A stretch of 64,000 bases of DNA from Cliona cf. orientalis. Taxonomy: Eukaryota; Porifera; Demospongiae; Clionaida; Clionaidae. The stretch is from NCBI GenBank assembly GCA_963930775.1, contig OZ005689.1, positions 30,023,079 to 30,087,078 of the forward strand. Direction: 5' to 3'. Every line of letters starts with the position of its first letter. Position 1 is the stretch's first letter. This document shows positions 32,240-42,497 of the stretch, piece after piece. The notes below the pieces were generated by a model. The model saw nothing but the letters and a program-made list of their open reading frames with translations, had not been told where the DNA came from and searched no databases. The position numbers and the translations under genes are program-made.

Positions 32240-33861
32240 GGTAAAAATTTCTGTATCAAGAAAGAACTGAACAAAAAGTGTGTCAAGATCAATCAGTAGT
32301 ACTATAGTACAAGTATACAGTTCGCGACAGATCGTTACGTAATAGGAATTGGCGGTAGCCATGGCAACCCACGCGTGGTACCAGAGTGCGCATGCGCAAA
32401 AGATGCCACTTACGTTGCTCGCGCACATGCGCGTTCAACCACGCCAAGGATTGGGGGCGTGGTTTAAAACGACCATTACCTTTGCTACAAAGTCTTACGA
32501 AGACTTCTGTACAGTGAAACACCGCTAAACACCCTTAGGACTAGACGTAGATTAGATTGGTACCTATAAACTGCGAATTCTGACATCATCCCGCCCACGC
32601 AATCACGGAGCCTTAATTCACTGGCTTGTCACCATCATGGCTTTGAAGCCTGAAGGGGCATCTGACCATCCCTGTGGCCATGAATACAATTATTTCTATT
32701 GGACTAGTGAACAGTATCCCTGACACCGAGCTGAAAGTAGTAGATAGCAGATCTAGAATCACGCGGCGGCTAGCACTCAAGCAACTCACGGACAGTATCG
32801 AAGCACCGTACCTGGTTGTTGCTTTCACGGTAGTGCAAGTTTTGGCTACCACGTGGTAAGCCATATCATGCCATCATTTAACCACAAATATGCAATGTGC
32901 AGTAGCTATTAAATACGTTGGCGTAGCTAATAATTATTATTGCAAACAACCTGCATCGATATCAAACTAGAAATTAGTAGCAATGAGTAGACAATTAATA
33001 AAAAATAATACACATGACAACTACTGCTATCTGACCATAGAATACCTTAGGGTGCGATTTTATTAATTATGCAGCATGCTGAAGTGGTACAGGGTCGACA
33101 CAATCCATGCTCTATAAATAATATTGCGGGCACAAAATTTTGCGTCTTGGGGGCAAAAATATTATTAGTACCCCCACCTCAATCAACATGGCAGTATATT
33201 ATTATTATAGTAGTCTATAAGATCACAAAAAGTCCACAAGGGTTTTGATGGTGGACCATGTATACATGTAGCTAGCAGTCTCAGTGCCAAGTTTGATCCA
33301 TCGCCAAGACTACAATTGTATATTAGTGTGCATTAAGAAACATTTATTAAAATTATGCAGCAAGCTACCAAATTGAGTGATCAATTACTTGTAGTTATTT
33401 AATCACCCTGCATAATATTATGTTGAGGAGTGAAGAGTTTTCAGGAAATAACATAGCTAGCTATATTATTATATAGTGTATTGGTGCACGGACATTTAAG
33501 TAGGAGTAAAAAAATTATTATAGCTGTGATTGTATAGCACATGAAGATCAATTAAGATTTATATACTTAATTTCTGTTACTGAAAAATGCATACAAGTAC
33601 ATAGTATTCCAATTACAGTAGCAAGTAATATCAAGCATCACTTTTTTGAGATACTAGCTCGATCAATAACTCAACCACAAATTTAAATCAATTTGGAATT
33701 CGAATACTGAACAGAAAATCTGCGTAAGCGATGTTCTCACTCAGGTCACTGGCTTTGAACTAGCACGGCTTCCACTAAATTTTTAATTGTAGAGCCATCT
33801 ATTAAATAGCTAGCTACTGATGTCTACATAGAATGCACTGATTCAGAGTGCAACTGTTACA
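32240..33861. other. Mostly gene-free; one weak exon candidate
   Basis: A frame at 32674-32858 (+) ends at a good donor, CACGTG/GTAAGC, and encodes LVNSIPDTELKVVDSR-type sequence. I do not recognise it, and an overlapping frame from the ATG at 32638 competes with it. The rest is AT-rich. Confidence 0.3.
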
Positions 33862-33865
33862 TTAA

Positions 33866-34070
33866 AGGGAGGGTTGCATGAAAAAATTATTTTTTATTTT
33901 TTTTGCTAAATAGGCTCCTTATATGTAAATAATAACATCCAGAATATTAAAAATGTTGTGTATGTCGTGATCTCTGAAATACTAGCACTTCTATTATGCG
34001 CTCTGCATGCTGCATCCGCTTGTGGTCGAATGTAGGTGTGGCTACGCGTGACGTCACTGAAGGAACCTCG
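33866..34070 (+). repeat. Kolobok left terminal inverted repeat
   Basis: About 205 bp, the reverse complement of ~38700-38902, with few mismatches. It includes an A/T-rich block near the tip and GTGGCTACGCGTGACGTCAC, containing a CRE-like TGACGTCA, at its inner edge. Both divergent genes start just inside it, so the repeat probably serves as promoter for each. Confidence 0.92.
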
Positions 34071-34133
34071 TGTACTCGAATACTGGAGCAGTAGCGCATA
34101 GCCAAGTCTAGTCGATCAATGGAAGAAGAGAGG

Positions 34134-34920
34134 GACGACTAGTGATCGCCGACTTTCCGACAGTCAAGACGGATCGTCTGTTGATTCAAATGGTAGCCAA
34201 TCGTCTGACAACCAGAGCGATCTCAGTCTTTCCTGTTCTTCCTCGCCTTTTGAGGGTCACGGTGACGAGACCGATGAAGAGGAGGCTGAAGGGACTATTG
34301 AACCATACCTGTACGAACCATCTGCAAGCTCTAGTGGCGAGTCAGTTGATAGTGATGACTCTGAAGACCTTAGCCGTCTTAATACTGATTGGTGAGTGAA
34401 TATCCATTGTTCTGTGGTGCAGTAAGGCTGGCAATCTTGCTATGAATTATTGTTTGGGGGTTTGCTTAGGTGTGAATGTGGAAACTGTCAGGTAATGCCT
34501 ACAGCAAGGGAGTGTGTATGCTGTTGTGAGATTGATCAAGTCAACGAAAAGAAGCAAGAGACCTGGAGTGGTAGCGAAGTGGCCTGCATAGTTGATCATG
34601 AAGGCTTCGAGTCGGTCTGCTTGAATGTGTGGGTGCTGCAGGCTGCCTACTTTGCGTACAGATATCACTATGGTGAAGTGGGAGGTCTAACACACGAGTG
34701 AGTGATCCTTTAGGTTTGTGACATTCTTAAGTTACCAAAAGTTTTCTGTCTATGAAGGAGATACAAATTTGTTGCATATTGTCAGCTGACAGGGTGGTGT
34801 TGGGGGTGGCTTGGGAGGAAAATGAGAGTGATTCTCCCGAGTTGTGCAGTGACAAAAATTAGGAGTACTTTCCCCTCTGCTGCTTACACAGGATTTAAGT
34901 ATCCAAATACTAGTACTTAA
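34134..34920 (+). CDS. P2X7 ballast-domain-like cargo protein of Kolobok
   Basis: Three exons: ~34134-34391, 34470-34697 and 34758-34920, with donors G/GTGAGTG and A/GTGAGT, acceptors TTAG and GAAG, and matching phases. Exon 1 encodes an acidic Ser-rich leader (DSDDSEDLSRLNTDW). Exons 2-3 encode WCECGNCQ, TARECVCCCEID, ACIVDHEGFESVCLNVWVLQ, RYKFVAYCQLTGWCW, RVILPSCAVTKIR and TGFKYP. This is the pattern of the zinc-binding, guanine-nucleotide-binding cytoplasmic 'ballast' domain of vertebrate P2X7, including the Cys clusters and the ILPSC...IR..FP signature. No membrane segment or channel domain is present, so it is not a receptor. The ATG at 34118 is out of phase by one base with this frame, so the start is uncertain. 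Confidence 0.85.
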
Positions 34921-35000
34921 GTATTGTTATTATTATGAAAATGAAACCCATACAATCATTGCTAACATGTCATGTAATTATTGCATTGTGTGTACCAAGT

Positions 35001-38000
35001 TCATGAAATACCAAATCGTGATCTGTGTTGTTTTATAGCCGTGTCTTTTTCTGGCCTTTCATACTCGCTACACAGTGGCTCTGGAACCTCAGAAGGTGTT
35101 GCTACATTCCCATCTTTAAATCGCTTGATAGTTTCTTCAATGAGTTCATCCAAGTAACCTACATATATAATATTTTTATTGCATGACAGCTGCATTACAC
35201 CATGCTGGTTGTGTGCATTACATACTGACTAATAGTTCTTACCGTATGTGGGGTCCTTAGTGACCTTTACTATGTAGCCACCCTTTTTATATTTTGGGAA
35301 TACAATACCATATCTGAGTTCTCCAGCCTTGGTGACAGCTTGATCGCGATGTGCATTTTCATTAAAGTGTAATGCAGCTAGCTGTATTCTGACGAAATAC
35401 AATATCATTGTATAAATTAAAATTATTATGTAGATATGTAATGTACCGGCATTCCATCCCTAAATATGAGAATGCAGTTGATTTGGGGGCGAAGTGATTG
35501 ACAACACTGTGGTATGACTCCAGTGAAGATGTCTGATGAGAGGGACACAGTCTAGCGATATCTTTAGTCAGATTCACATTTGTCAATAGTGGAGTAAGCT
35601 TTTCACTAGATTTTGTGTCTGCATAGAGAGAGAAAGCCATGACATTGTCAATTGTAACCATAATAATATGGTTGTTATACCTATATTATACGTACAGTGC
35701 AACCAAGCAAGAGAGCAAAACTTTTATTTCAGAATTTGAGCCTATTTTGACTCATAAAATAAAATCTATTATAGATAAGAGTTTGAAATTTGGTACCAAT
35801 CTTCTTCAACATAAACTCTACATAGAATTTAAATTATGGGATGTAACCATGATTACTTCCATTTTTATGGCTTCATAAGATAACATGGCTCTCCAAAATA
35901 TGTTAGGCACATTAAATGAGTATTGTTTTCGGTTAAGGGTGTGCGCTCTACCCAGTCATGCACATCCATATGAAGTTAATTGGACATGAGTGTAGAGGCT
36001 GTGCAGTGCATTGCTAACCAGATATTGTCCTAAAATCCCTTTCGGAGGGCCAAATATGTTAGGCACATTTTTTCCTATTTAGTTCTAGTTAAGAAATTCC
36101 ACTTGGTGGGCTGATAGCACTTGTAATAAAGTTACTAAATCCCAAATTTGAAGTCTCGACTCCTTACCACTTCCAAGATACAGCCATTTTTATCCAAAAT
36201 CAGTGAAAAATCTATGAAAACTGGCCTGCACATATGTGGCTTCTGTATTAGCTATATATGGGAAATTTGCAATTTTGTAAAACACAATAAAAATGATTGT
36301 TGTGGCCATTTTGATATCAAGTAGGTCTGTCTGTATAGTTTTTAGCCCAAAAATATGGTTTTAAAAAGTTTTGCTCTCTTGCTTGGTTGCACTGTACGTT
36401 TTTTTAGCCATTTCTTATTCTTGTCTCTTCCTTGTAATTTCCCATGCAAGCACTTGGGAAAATCTTTACTGTGTCCGCGGTGCACATTATGAAGGTGATT
36501 ATCAAGGGATAACCACTTGGCTTTGATGATCGTCTCATTACTGTCGGGAGTCGAGGCCACACACCAATAGAGATGGTTTATGATACTTTTTTCCCACTTT
36601 CCTACCACCTCACAGCCTTTCTGTTTTGCCAGAGCTTGAACCTTCTTGCGCAAACCTTATGATACACAATGACATGTAAACAAGCATGATGCATGTATTT
36701 TAAATTAGGTGCTGAATCAATTATAGCTGTTACGTACTGTAACAGATTCAATTCCCACATACATGTCATACACTATGAACAGGGGCATGCAATGCATACT
36801 ACCCCAGCCATACATCTGTATATTATAATATTATATCCCTTACCGTTTGCGACGTGCCAAACGTCATAAAAATGTTGAATGTTAGGGTGGGTTTCTCGTA
36901 GCCACTTATTGATCTGTTTGTGCCGGTCAGTGACGATTATCTCAATAGCTACCTTTTGCTGTTTCAGGTACTTCATCACACGACATAGTCCCTCTTTCTC
37001 CATGTGATAGCTTCCTCCTACTTCATTGCTCTATAATAATTGTGAGGGTGTTAATTGAATTATAAAATCATGATCTCCATGGCAATCACATAATAGGTAA
37101 TGATATCCTATAGTGAACAAGAAAGTGCTTACACACCTGAACTAGCTTAAAATCAATGACTTTATTGCATGTTAACTCCACCAAAGTGTAGCAACCATAT
37201 TTGGCACTGTGCCCTGGACTATCTGCACGCCCGTCACCTGCAACCACCATTGATTTTTTCTCACGCCTAAACCCACTAAGTAGTGCCTGTTGATGTTTTC
37301 TCCATACGCTGTTGATGGCAGGCCACATGAAATCACTTTGATGACGAAAGAAGGCTGATTGGCTAATGGCTTATGGCGGCACATTTCAAAACTAGAAACA
37401 GTCTGAGAGCCTTAGATGGAAGGGAACCAGTGTAGAGTATTTCGGATGACAGAAGAACGTTTCCAGCCGGTCTACTCCCAATGAAAGGTTGGCTTTCCCA
37501 TACACGCTTTTTCCCACAATCGTTACATGATTTTATTACTCTCAAAAAAGTTCCATTTACCACCTTCTTAATTTGCGTGCTCAAACATCCACAATAGGCA
37601 CACACTTTAAAAAGAAGTAGAAGGGCTGACTCAAACACAATATATATTTATTGTGGTACACGTGCAAGTGAAGTATCAGTAGCATCAGACATGCCAGTAT
37701 AGCATAATAATAATATTATAGCATCAAGTAATGTGTAAATTTTCACCTACATAGTGCTTTCTTGAGATAGGTGGAAACTCTGGTCTGTATGAGTATCTTC
37801 AATATCTAGCTCTGACTCAGATGACTCGGCAAGATAATGTGGGGGAGTAGACATAGCAACAGGAGGCACTTCACACCGAACACTAGCAAGCATAGGAGGT
37901 AGCGAGCACTGCACACCAACATCTCGAGTACATACTTGCGAGCCCACTTGTACTTCTAATAATAATGATTTACCTTCTCAGTGTGTATGTATGTATACGG

Positions 38001-38651
38001 TATGGATTATGGGATACCTTTAGAGTGTGACTTCGGCTTTGTTTGAGTCCGGATATTCCTTCTGCATGGGCTGGCTTGGATACCTATGCTTAGCTGTGAT
38101 TTTTCTATGGGTGTACTAGTGGTTGGATTCAGAGTTTCAATATCAGCAGCCTCCTCAGGGTGGTTAGAATCAAGCAATTCATCAACAATCTATGATAATA
38201 ATACTGTTAGTTTTTGCCTATAGCTATCCCATGACAATACTAAAGTAGCTACTGCTTACCCTTATCCTTTCTCGTTTTTCAACGGCTCCTCGTGCACGTT
38301 TACTGGAGGTAGCAGCCAGAGGATCAGCGGACCTTTTCCGCGGTACTCGCTGATCCTCAGACCCTGAACCTACTGAAGACTGCCGCTTAAAAATTGTGGG
38401 CACAGCGTCTGGTTTTAGCCTTCTTTTTTTAGAAATGCCAAACGTCGCTGCTATGGCAGAATCGACTTCAAAGGAATCCTCACTGAAGTGCTCGCTACAA
38501 AGAACAGAGTGCTTGGTTGGTGTCCATTGGGCACGAGTCCTGACTTGTTTCACCCACTTTTCTCTGAGTTTTGGATCGGCAGGAAACTTGTGTAGACTTA
38601 TACGTTCACTAGGAGTATTGAACAGCCAGCTGCAACGCAGCGATTCACCAT
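35001..38651 (-). CDS. Kolobok THAP transposase (nine exons, small lesions)
   Basis: Exons (high to low): 38651-38260, 38190-38018, 37955-37751, ~37629-37137, 37030-36844, ~36647-36398, 35618-35447, 35398-35243 and 35159-35001, nearly all with GT..AG borders. Exon 1 is a THAP zinc finger: MVNRC, AAGC, then W.P....LCSEHF and DAVPTIF. Exon 4 has CAYCGC..CNDC and the core GDGRADSPGHSAKYG. Exon 5 has IVTDRH and HFYDVWHV. Exons 7-9 give SSLESYHS..FAPKS, KYKKGGY and the C-terminus. About 730 residues. Lesions: a one-base loss near 38622 in the THAP exon and a 7-bp near-duplication near 37375. The exon 3-4 phase is unresolved. The enzyme cuts and pastes the element into TTAA. Confidence 0.9.
35695..36394. 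mobile_element. TA-flanked MITE in the Kolobok intron 6
   Basis: 700 bp with ~28-bp inverted ends CAGTGCAACCAAGCAAGAGA and TA at 35693-35694 and 36395-36396, fitting Tc1/mariner-type insertion. It sits within 3 bp of the exon-6 splice donor (AAAAAAC/GTA); the original donor would read GTATAA. Confidence 0.9.
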
Positions 38652-38699
38652 ACTGTACGACCTCGTGCCAGAAAGCTAGTGCAAGCGCCAATATCACTA

Positions 38700-38902
38700 C
38701 AGGCAGGTTCCTTCAGTGACGTCACGCGTAGCCACACCTACATTCGACCACGAGAGGATGCAGCATGCAGAGTGCATAATAGAAGTGCTAGTATTTCAGA
38801 GATCACGACATACACATTTTTAATATTCTGGATGTTATTTACATATAAGGAGCCCATTTAGCAAAAAAAATAAAAAATGATTTTTTTCATGCAACCCTCC
38901 CT
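38700..38902 (-). repeat. Kolobok right terminal inverted repeat
   Basis: The complement of 33866-34070; ends AACCCTCCCT before TTAA. The transposase ATG lies ~50 bp inside it. Confidence 0.92.
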
Positions 38903-38906
38903 TTAA

Positions 38907-39609
38907 CTATAAGTCACTGCATGATGGCTAGGCTAACTTAATTAGTTATATTACTATTATTGTAGTTAGATTGTTCATAAAATTAATATCCGTATTTCTT
39001 TCTGATAACCATGATAGCTGTGCTTTCTCGTTCTACGGAACGAATATTAATTGGCTAGGATAGACGCAAGGAAAAGATTGTGAGAGCTCCTGGCTATGTG
39101 TTCGTACGCGGAGCGGGTACGTCCTGTTCTCTACCCGGTCTTCTTATGCGGTCCTTTCCCATTTTCTGGTATAGTTAATATATGGATACACACAACCATG
39201 TCCATTATACACTGTACAATCTTGTCATTTTTTTGTGGTCGGTTGATTATCCGCTGATAAAAATTGGACCCCTTGTAATTTCCCACTATAATATGCACAC
39301 AGTGTGGGCCATGGGGGGGGGGGGGGGAGAGGGAGGAAAGCTCCCACAATGAAAGGGAGACAGAAAAATGAGGAAAGAGATAGAGAGGGAGTTGGAGACG
39401 AAAGTACTCATTTTGTTGGTGCTGTGGTACGAGTGATCAGTATTCCCCTAAAACTATATGTAGTCAGTTAATCACATCGTAGATAAACCACATACATGTA
39501 CCGTAGAATCCCGCGATTACGCCCCCCCTGCATTTTTAGCTCAAGTTCCTGCATAGGTAGTTTTGTCTCGCGTATAAGCCCCCTCCCTGACTGTAAAATG
39601 GAGTCCATA
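38907..39609. other. Intergenic with G-tract
   Basis: A (G)n run near 39314-39328 and a sequence ACCGTAGAATCCCGCGATTACG at ~39498 that resembles a transposon end (compare ~49870). No gene. Confidence 0.5.
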
Positions 39610-42480
39610 CAGGGGCGTAGCCAGGGGGGTTTCCTGTTGCCCAGAACCCCCCCCCCCACCACCATAATAATAATTATACTTACTGAATAACTTACTTACC
39701 TACACTGCCAGCCTGCTAGTACTGACCTGCCTAACGTCAAACCACACCCAGCTAAGTTCAGGGGTGTGGTCTGCAAGGTCACGTTTATTGCATGTGATCA
39801 CCTTGCAGCTGGCCTGCTATAGCTAGTATGTCAAAGAGGCAGGGGTCTCTGTTTTCCTATGGTTTTGTGGGAGGCAGTCTTCAATCAGCTTCAAAGAGAG
39901 TCAGATCATTATCTCCAGAAGCTTTAACTCAGTCCCAGACTAGCTCCACTCCAGAGGAAGAAAATTATCAAGCTTCTGGCACTCAGAACTCAGATCTACT
40001 AAGGAACTGCTAGATGTACACAGTCAACCACCAAGCACAGACCTTGGCAAATACAGTGAGACGGAAATTGTACGTTTTACTAATGAACAAAAATATTGGC
40101 TACTAAACCATGCTTTTAGACCTGGCTTAAATTTTAAATTCCCGTCAAAAGTAGAGTATTCTAAAACGAGGTCATTCCAGCATTCGTGGGTACGAGAATA
40201 TCCTTGGTTATCATATTCAATTTCACTTGATGGTGGCTACTGTATACACTGTATGCTATTTGCTAAGAATAGGGGTATTCTTGGGCAACTAATTACTTCT
40301 CCTATGATAAATTTTACTCGTGCAACTCGCACACTCAAAGAGCACAATACACAGCAATCGCATCTCATGGCTATGGAAGATTCAGCTTCGTTTACTGGAA
40401 TAATGGAAGGTCATCAACTATCTGTACAGCAACAGTTGCAAGACCACGGTTCCAGGCAGATTCAGAAAAATCGTGAAATTTTAAAAGCCATTCTGAAAGT
40501 CATAATTTTTTGTGGGAAACAAAATATTTCTCTTAGATGGCACCGGGAAAGCATGTCTAGTAATGCAGGAAATCCTGGAAATTTCATATCCTTGCTTCAT
40601 CTTCGAATGGATGCAGGTGATGTAGTTTTGAAGGAGCATTTTTCTTCTGCTGCCAGAAATGCTCGGTATCACTCCCCTACTGCTCAGAATGAACTTGTAG
40701 CAGCATGTGGGGAGTGGATCCAAGAGAAGATCTTACTAGAGGTACGAAAAGCTAAATACTTCACTGTATGTGCTGATGAGGCAGCAGATGTATCAAACAA
40801 AGAGCAACTTCCCCTTGTATTGCGATTTGTTGATGAAGCTGGTACGATTAGGGAGGAATTTGTTGAATTCATTCTATGTGAATCTCGTACCACTGGTGAA
40901 GCACTCGCTCGTACTATTACCAGCACCGTGGAAAACTTTGCATTAGATCTCAGCTATTTATGTGGGCAAGGCTATGATGGGGCTGGTAACATGGCAGGCA
41001 AATATAACGGAACTGCTGCTATTATTCAGGATAGTTATCCTAAAGCTACTTACGTCCACTGCACTGCCCATTCACTAAACCTTTGTGTTGTATCTGCCTG
41101 TAGCATCCCAGCGATCCGCAATGCACATGGAGTTCTTCAAGAGATATGTATATTCTTCAATTACTCCCCAAAGAGGCAAGCTGAGCTAGAAAGGCAAATT
41201 AAATAGCTACCACTAGTTGAATCTAGGAGGCAAAAACTTGTTAACCTGTGTAAAACACGTTGGGTAGCGAGAATCGAGGCATATGAAGTATTCATGGAAG
41301 TAATGCCAGCTGTTGTAGGTACCATGGAGATATTCAGTACCGAGAGTGGTTGGAATTCTGAATCATCCCAGAAGGCAGCATCACTCCTTACTGCCATTAC
41401 CGTGTTTATTCAACTAGAATGCAAGCAAAAAAAATAATTTCAAATCTGGTTTGCGCACAATTAGAGTCAAAACAATTCCAGGAAGTGAATTTTCTTGCAT
41501 TAATTAGATGTTGCGTTGTAATAGAACAATTAGCATAGCTTTGTCATGAGCGACGACGAATAGTGGCTGTCTATGGTATCGTACCTGTGCCCCTGGCCCC
41601 GATCATCATGAGGGTAGCCTGAGAAAGGCCTTCTGACAGCCGCGCCGCATGGTTACTAGTGATGCCACTGAATCGTGCTGATCGCAGCCTGAGGCCCTGG
41701 CTGCTGGACTTAGTGCAGTTCCAACTAAGGTCAGTCCCGAGTGTAGTTTAGTACCCTCATGAACGATGAACGACACTCACGATTTGGTTAACTATAGCTA
41801 GCAACAAGTCCGAGAGACAGAGCGAGATATAATATAGAGGCTTCCAGAACGGTTTATTATTAAGCAGGTTTGGTTTAACCGTGCAGCACGCGGTTTGAGC
41901 ATGCGCAATAGCCTCACCTTAGCACTATTGCGCTAATTGGATTCATAGAAAATAATTACAGACAGTTGCTTCCGTTCTAATAGAATGCAAACAATTCCTG
42001 GAATTGAATTTTCTTGCGGTAATTGGATCATGCGTTCTATTAGCATAAACACGGTACTCAATTTGAGTTTCTAATGGCATTTATCATTACCAAATGTGGT
42101 TTTGGCTTCATCAAAGGATTGACAGTGTCCCTCCAGAGTCATTCCCAGGATATCTGTAATGCCTACAACGAAGTTGATAATGTCAAAAGTGCTTTACGTG
42201 AAATTCGTAATGTTGACACTCATCACAGAACATGGTACGATATTGCCATTACTTTGGGAGACACGGTCAATACCCCACCATCAATTCCTCGTCGATGTGC
42301 TCGCCAAATGAGTAGATGCAATGTACCGGGTGACACTCCAGAAGAGTATTATAGGAGAGCAATTACTGTTCCTTTTTTGGATGAGCTCCTTTCACACTTG
42401 GATACCCGTTTTTCTAAGACACAATTGGCTGTGAAAGCATTGAGCATTGTGCCATCAGTACTGCTGCAGTGTGCCATCTC
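39610..42480 (+). pseudogene. hAT transposase, ZMYM1-like (broken)
   Basis: A terminal sequence CAGGGGCGTAGCCAGG at 39610 is followed by MSKRQGSLFSYG at 39828. After a one-base shift near 40010 come a TTF-type zinc-finger region (HSWVREYPWL, GGYCIHCMLF), a DUF4371-like RNase H core (FTVCADEAADVSNKEQ, GQGYDGAGNMAG, VHCTAHSLNL) and KTRWVARIEAYE. Breaks: TAG at 41204 and a 655-bp TA element at 41400-42054. Removing that element joins LLTAIT to QFEFLMAFI in frame. The coding similarity ends near 42455, before the usual C-terminal dimerisation motif, so the 3' end is missing. It was a cut-and-paste transposase. Its 5' terminus matches the 5-bp-duplication MITEs, which it may have mobilised. Confidence 0.85.
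41400..42054. mobile_element. TA-flanked element in the ZMYM1-like hAT
   Basis: 655 bp with ends CCGTGTTTAT / ATAAACACGG and TA at 41398-41399 and 42055-42056. Subterminal blocks are repeated (AACAATTCC.GGAA.TGAATT at ~41469 and ~41990). A fragment of the same right end occurs near 63545-63590. Confidence 0.85.
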
Positions 42481-42497
42481 CTCCAGACACCGCTGAT

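Larger units (their letters stand above)
33866..38902. mobile_element. Complete Kolobok DNA transposon
   Basis: 5037 bp flanked by TTAA on both sides (33862-33865 and 38903-38906), with ~200-bp terminal inverted repeats starting AGGGAGGGTTGCATG. It carries a THAP-domain transposase on the minus strand whose core (GDGRADSPGHSAKYG, IVTDRH, HFYDVWHVA) is of Kolobok type. It carries a second, divergent gene on the plus strand. TTAA targets, THAP and this core together define the superfamily. A nested 700-bp TA element lies in an intron. Confidence 0.95.

Noticed and set aside
34134-34920. A genuine P2X receptor gene
   Set aside because: Only the cytoplasmic domain pattern is present. There are no transmembrane segments or extracellular channel domain, and the gene lies inside exact transposon borders.
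41469-42042. Direct repeats (AACAATTCC.GGAA...) suggesting a small LTR element
   Set aside because: They are subterminal blocks inside an element with better defined inverted ends and TA duplication (41400-42054).
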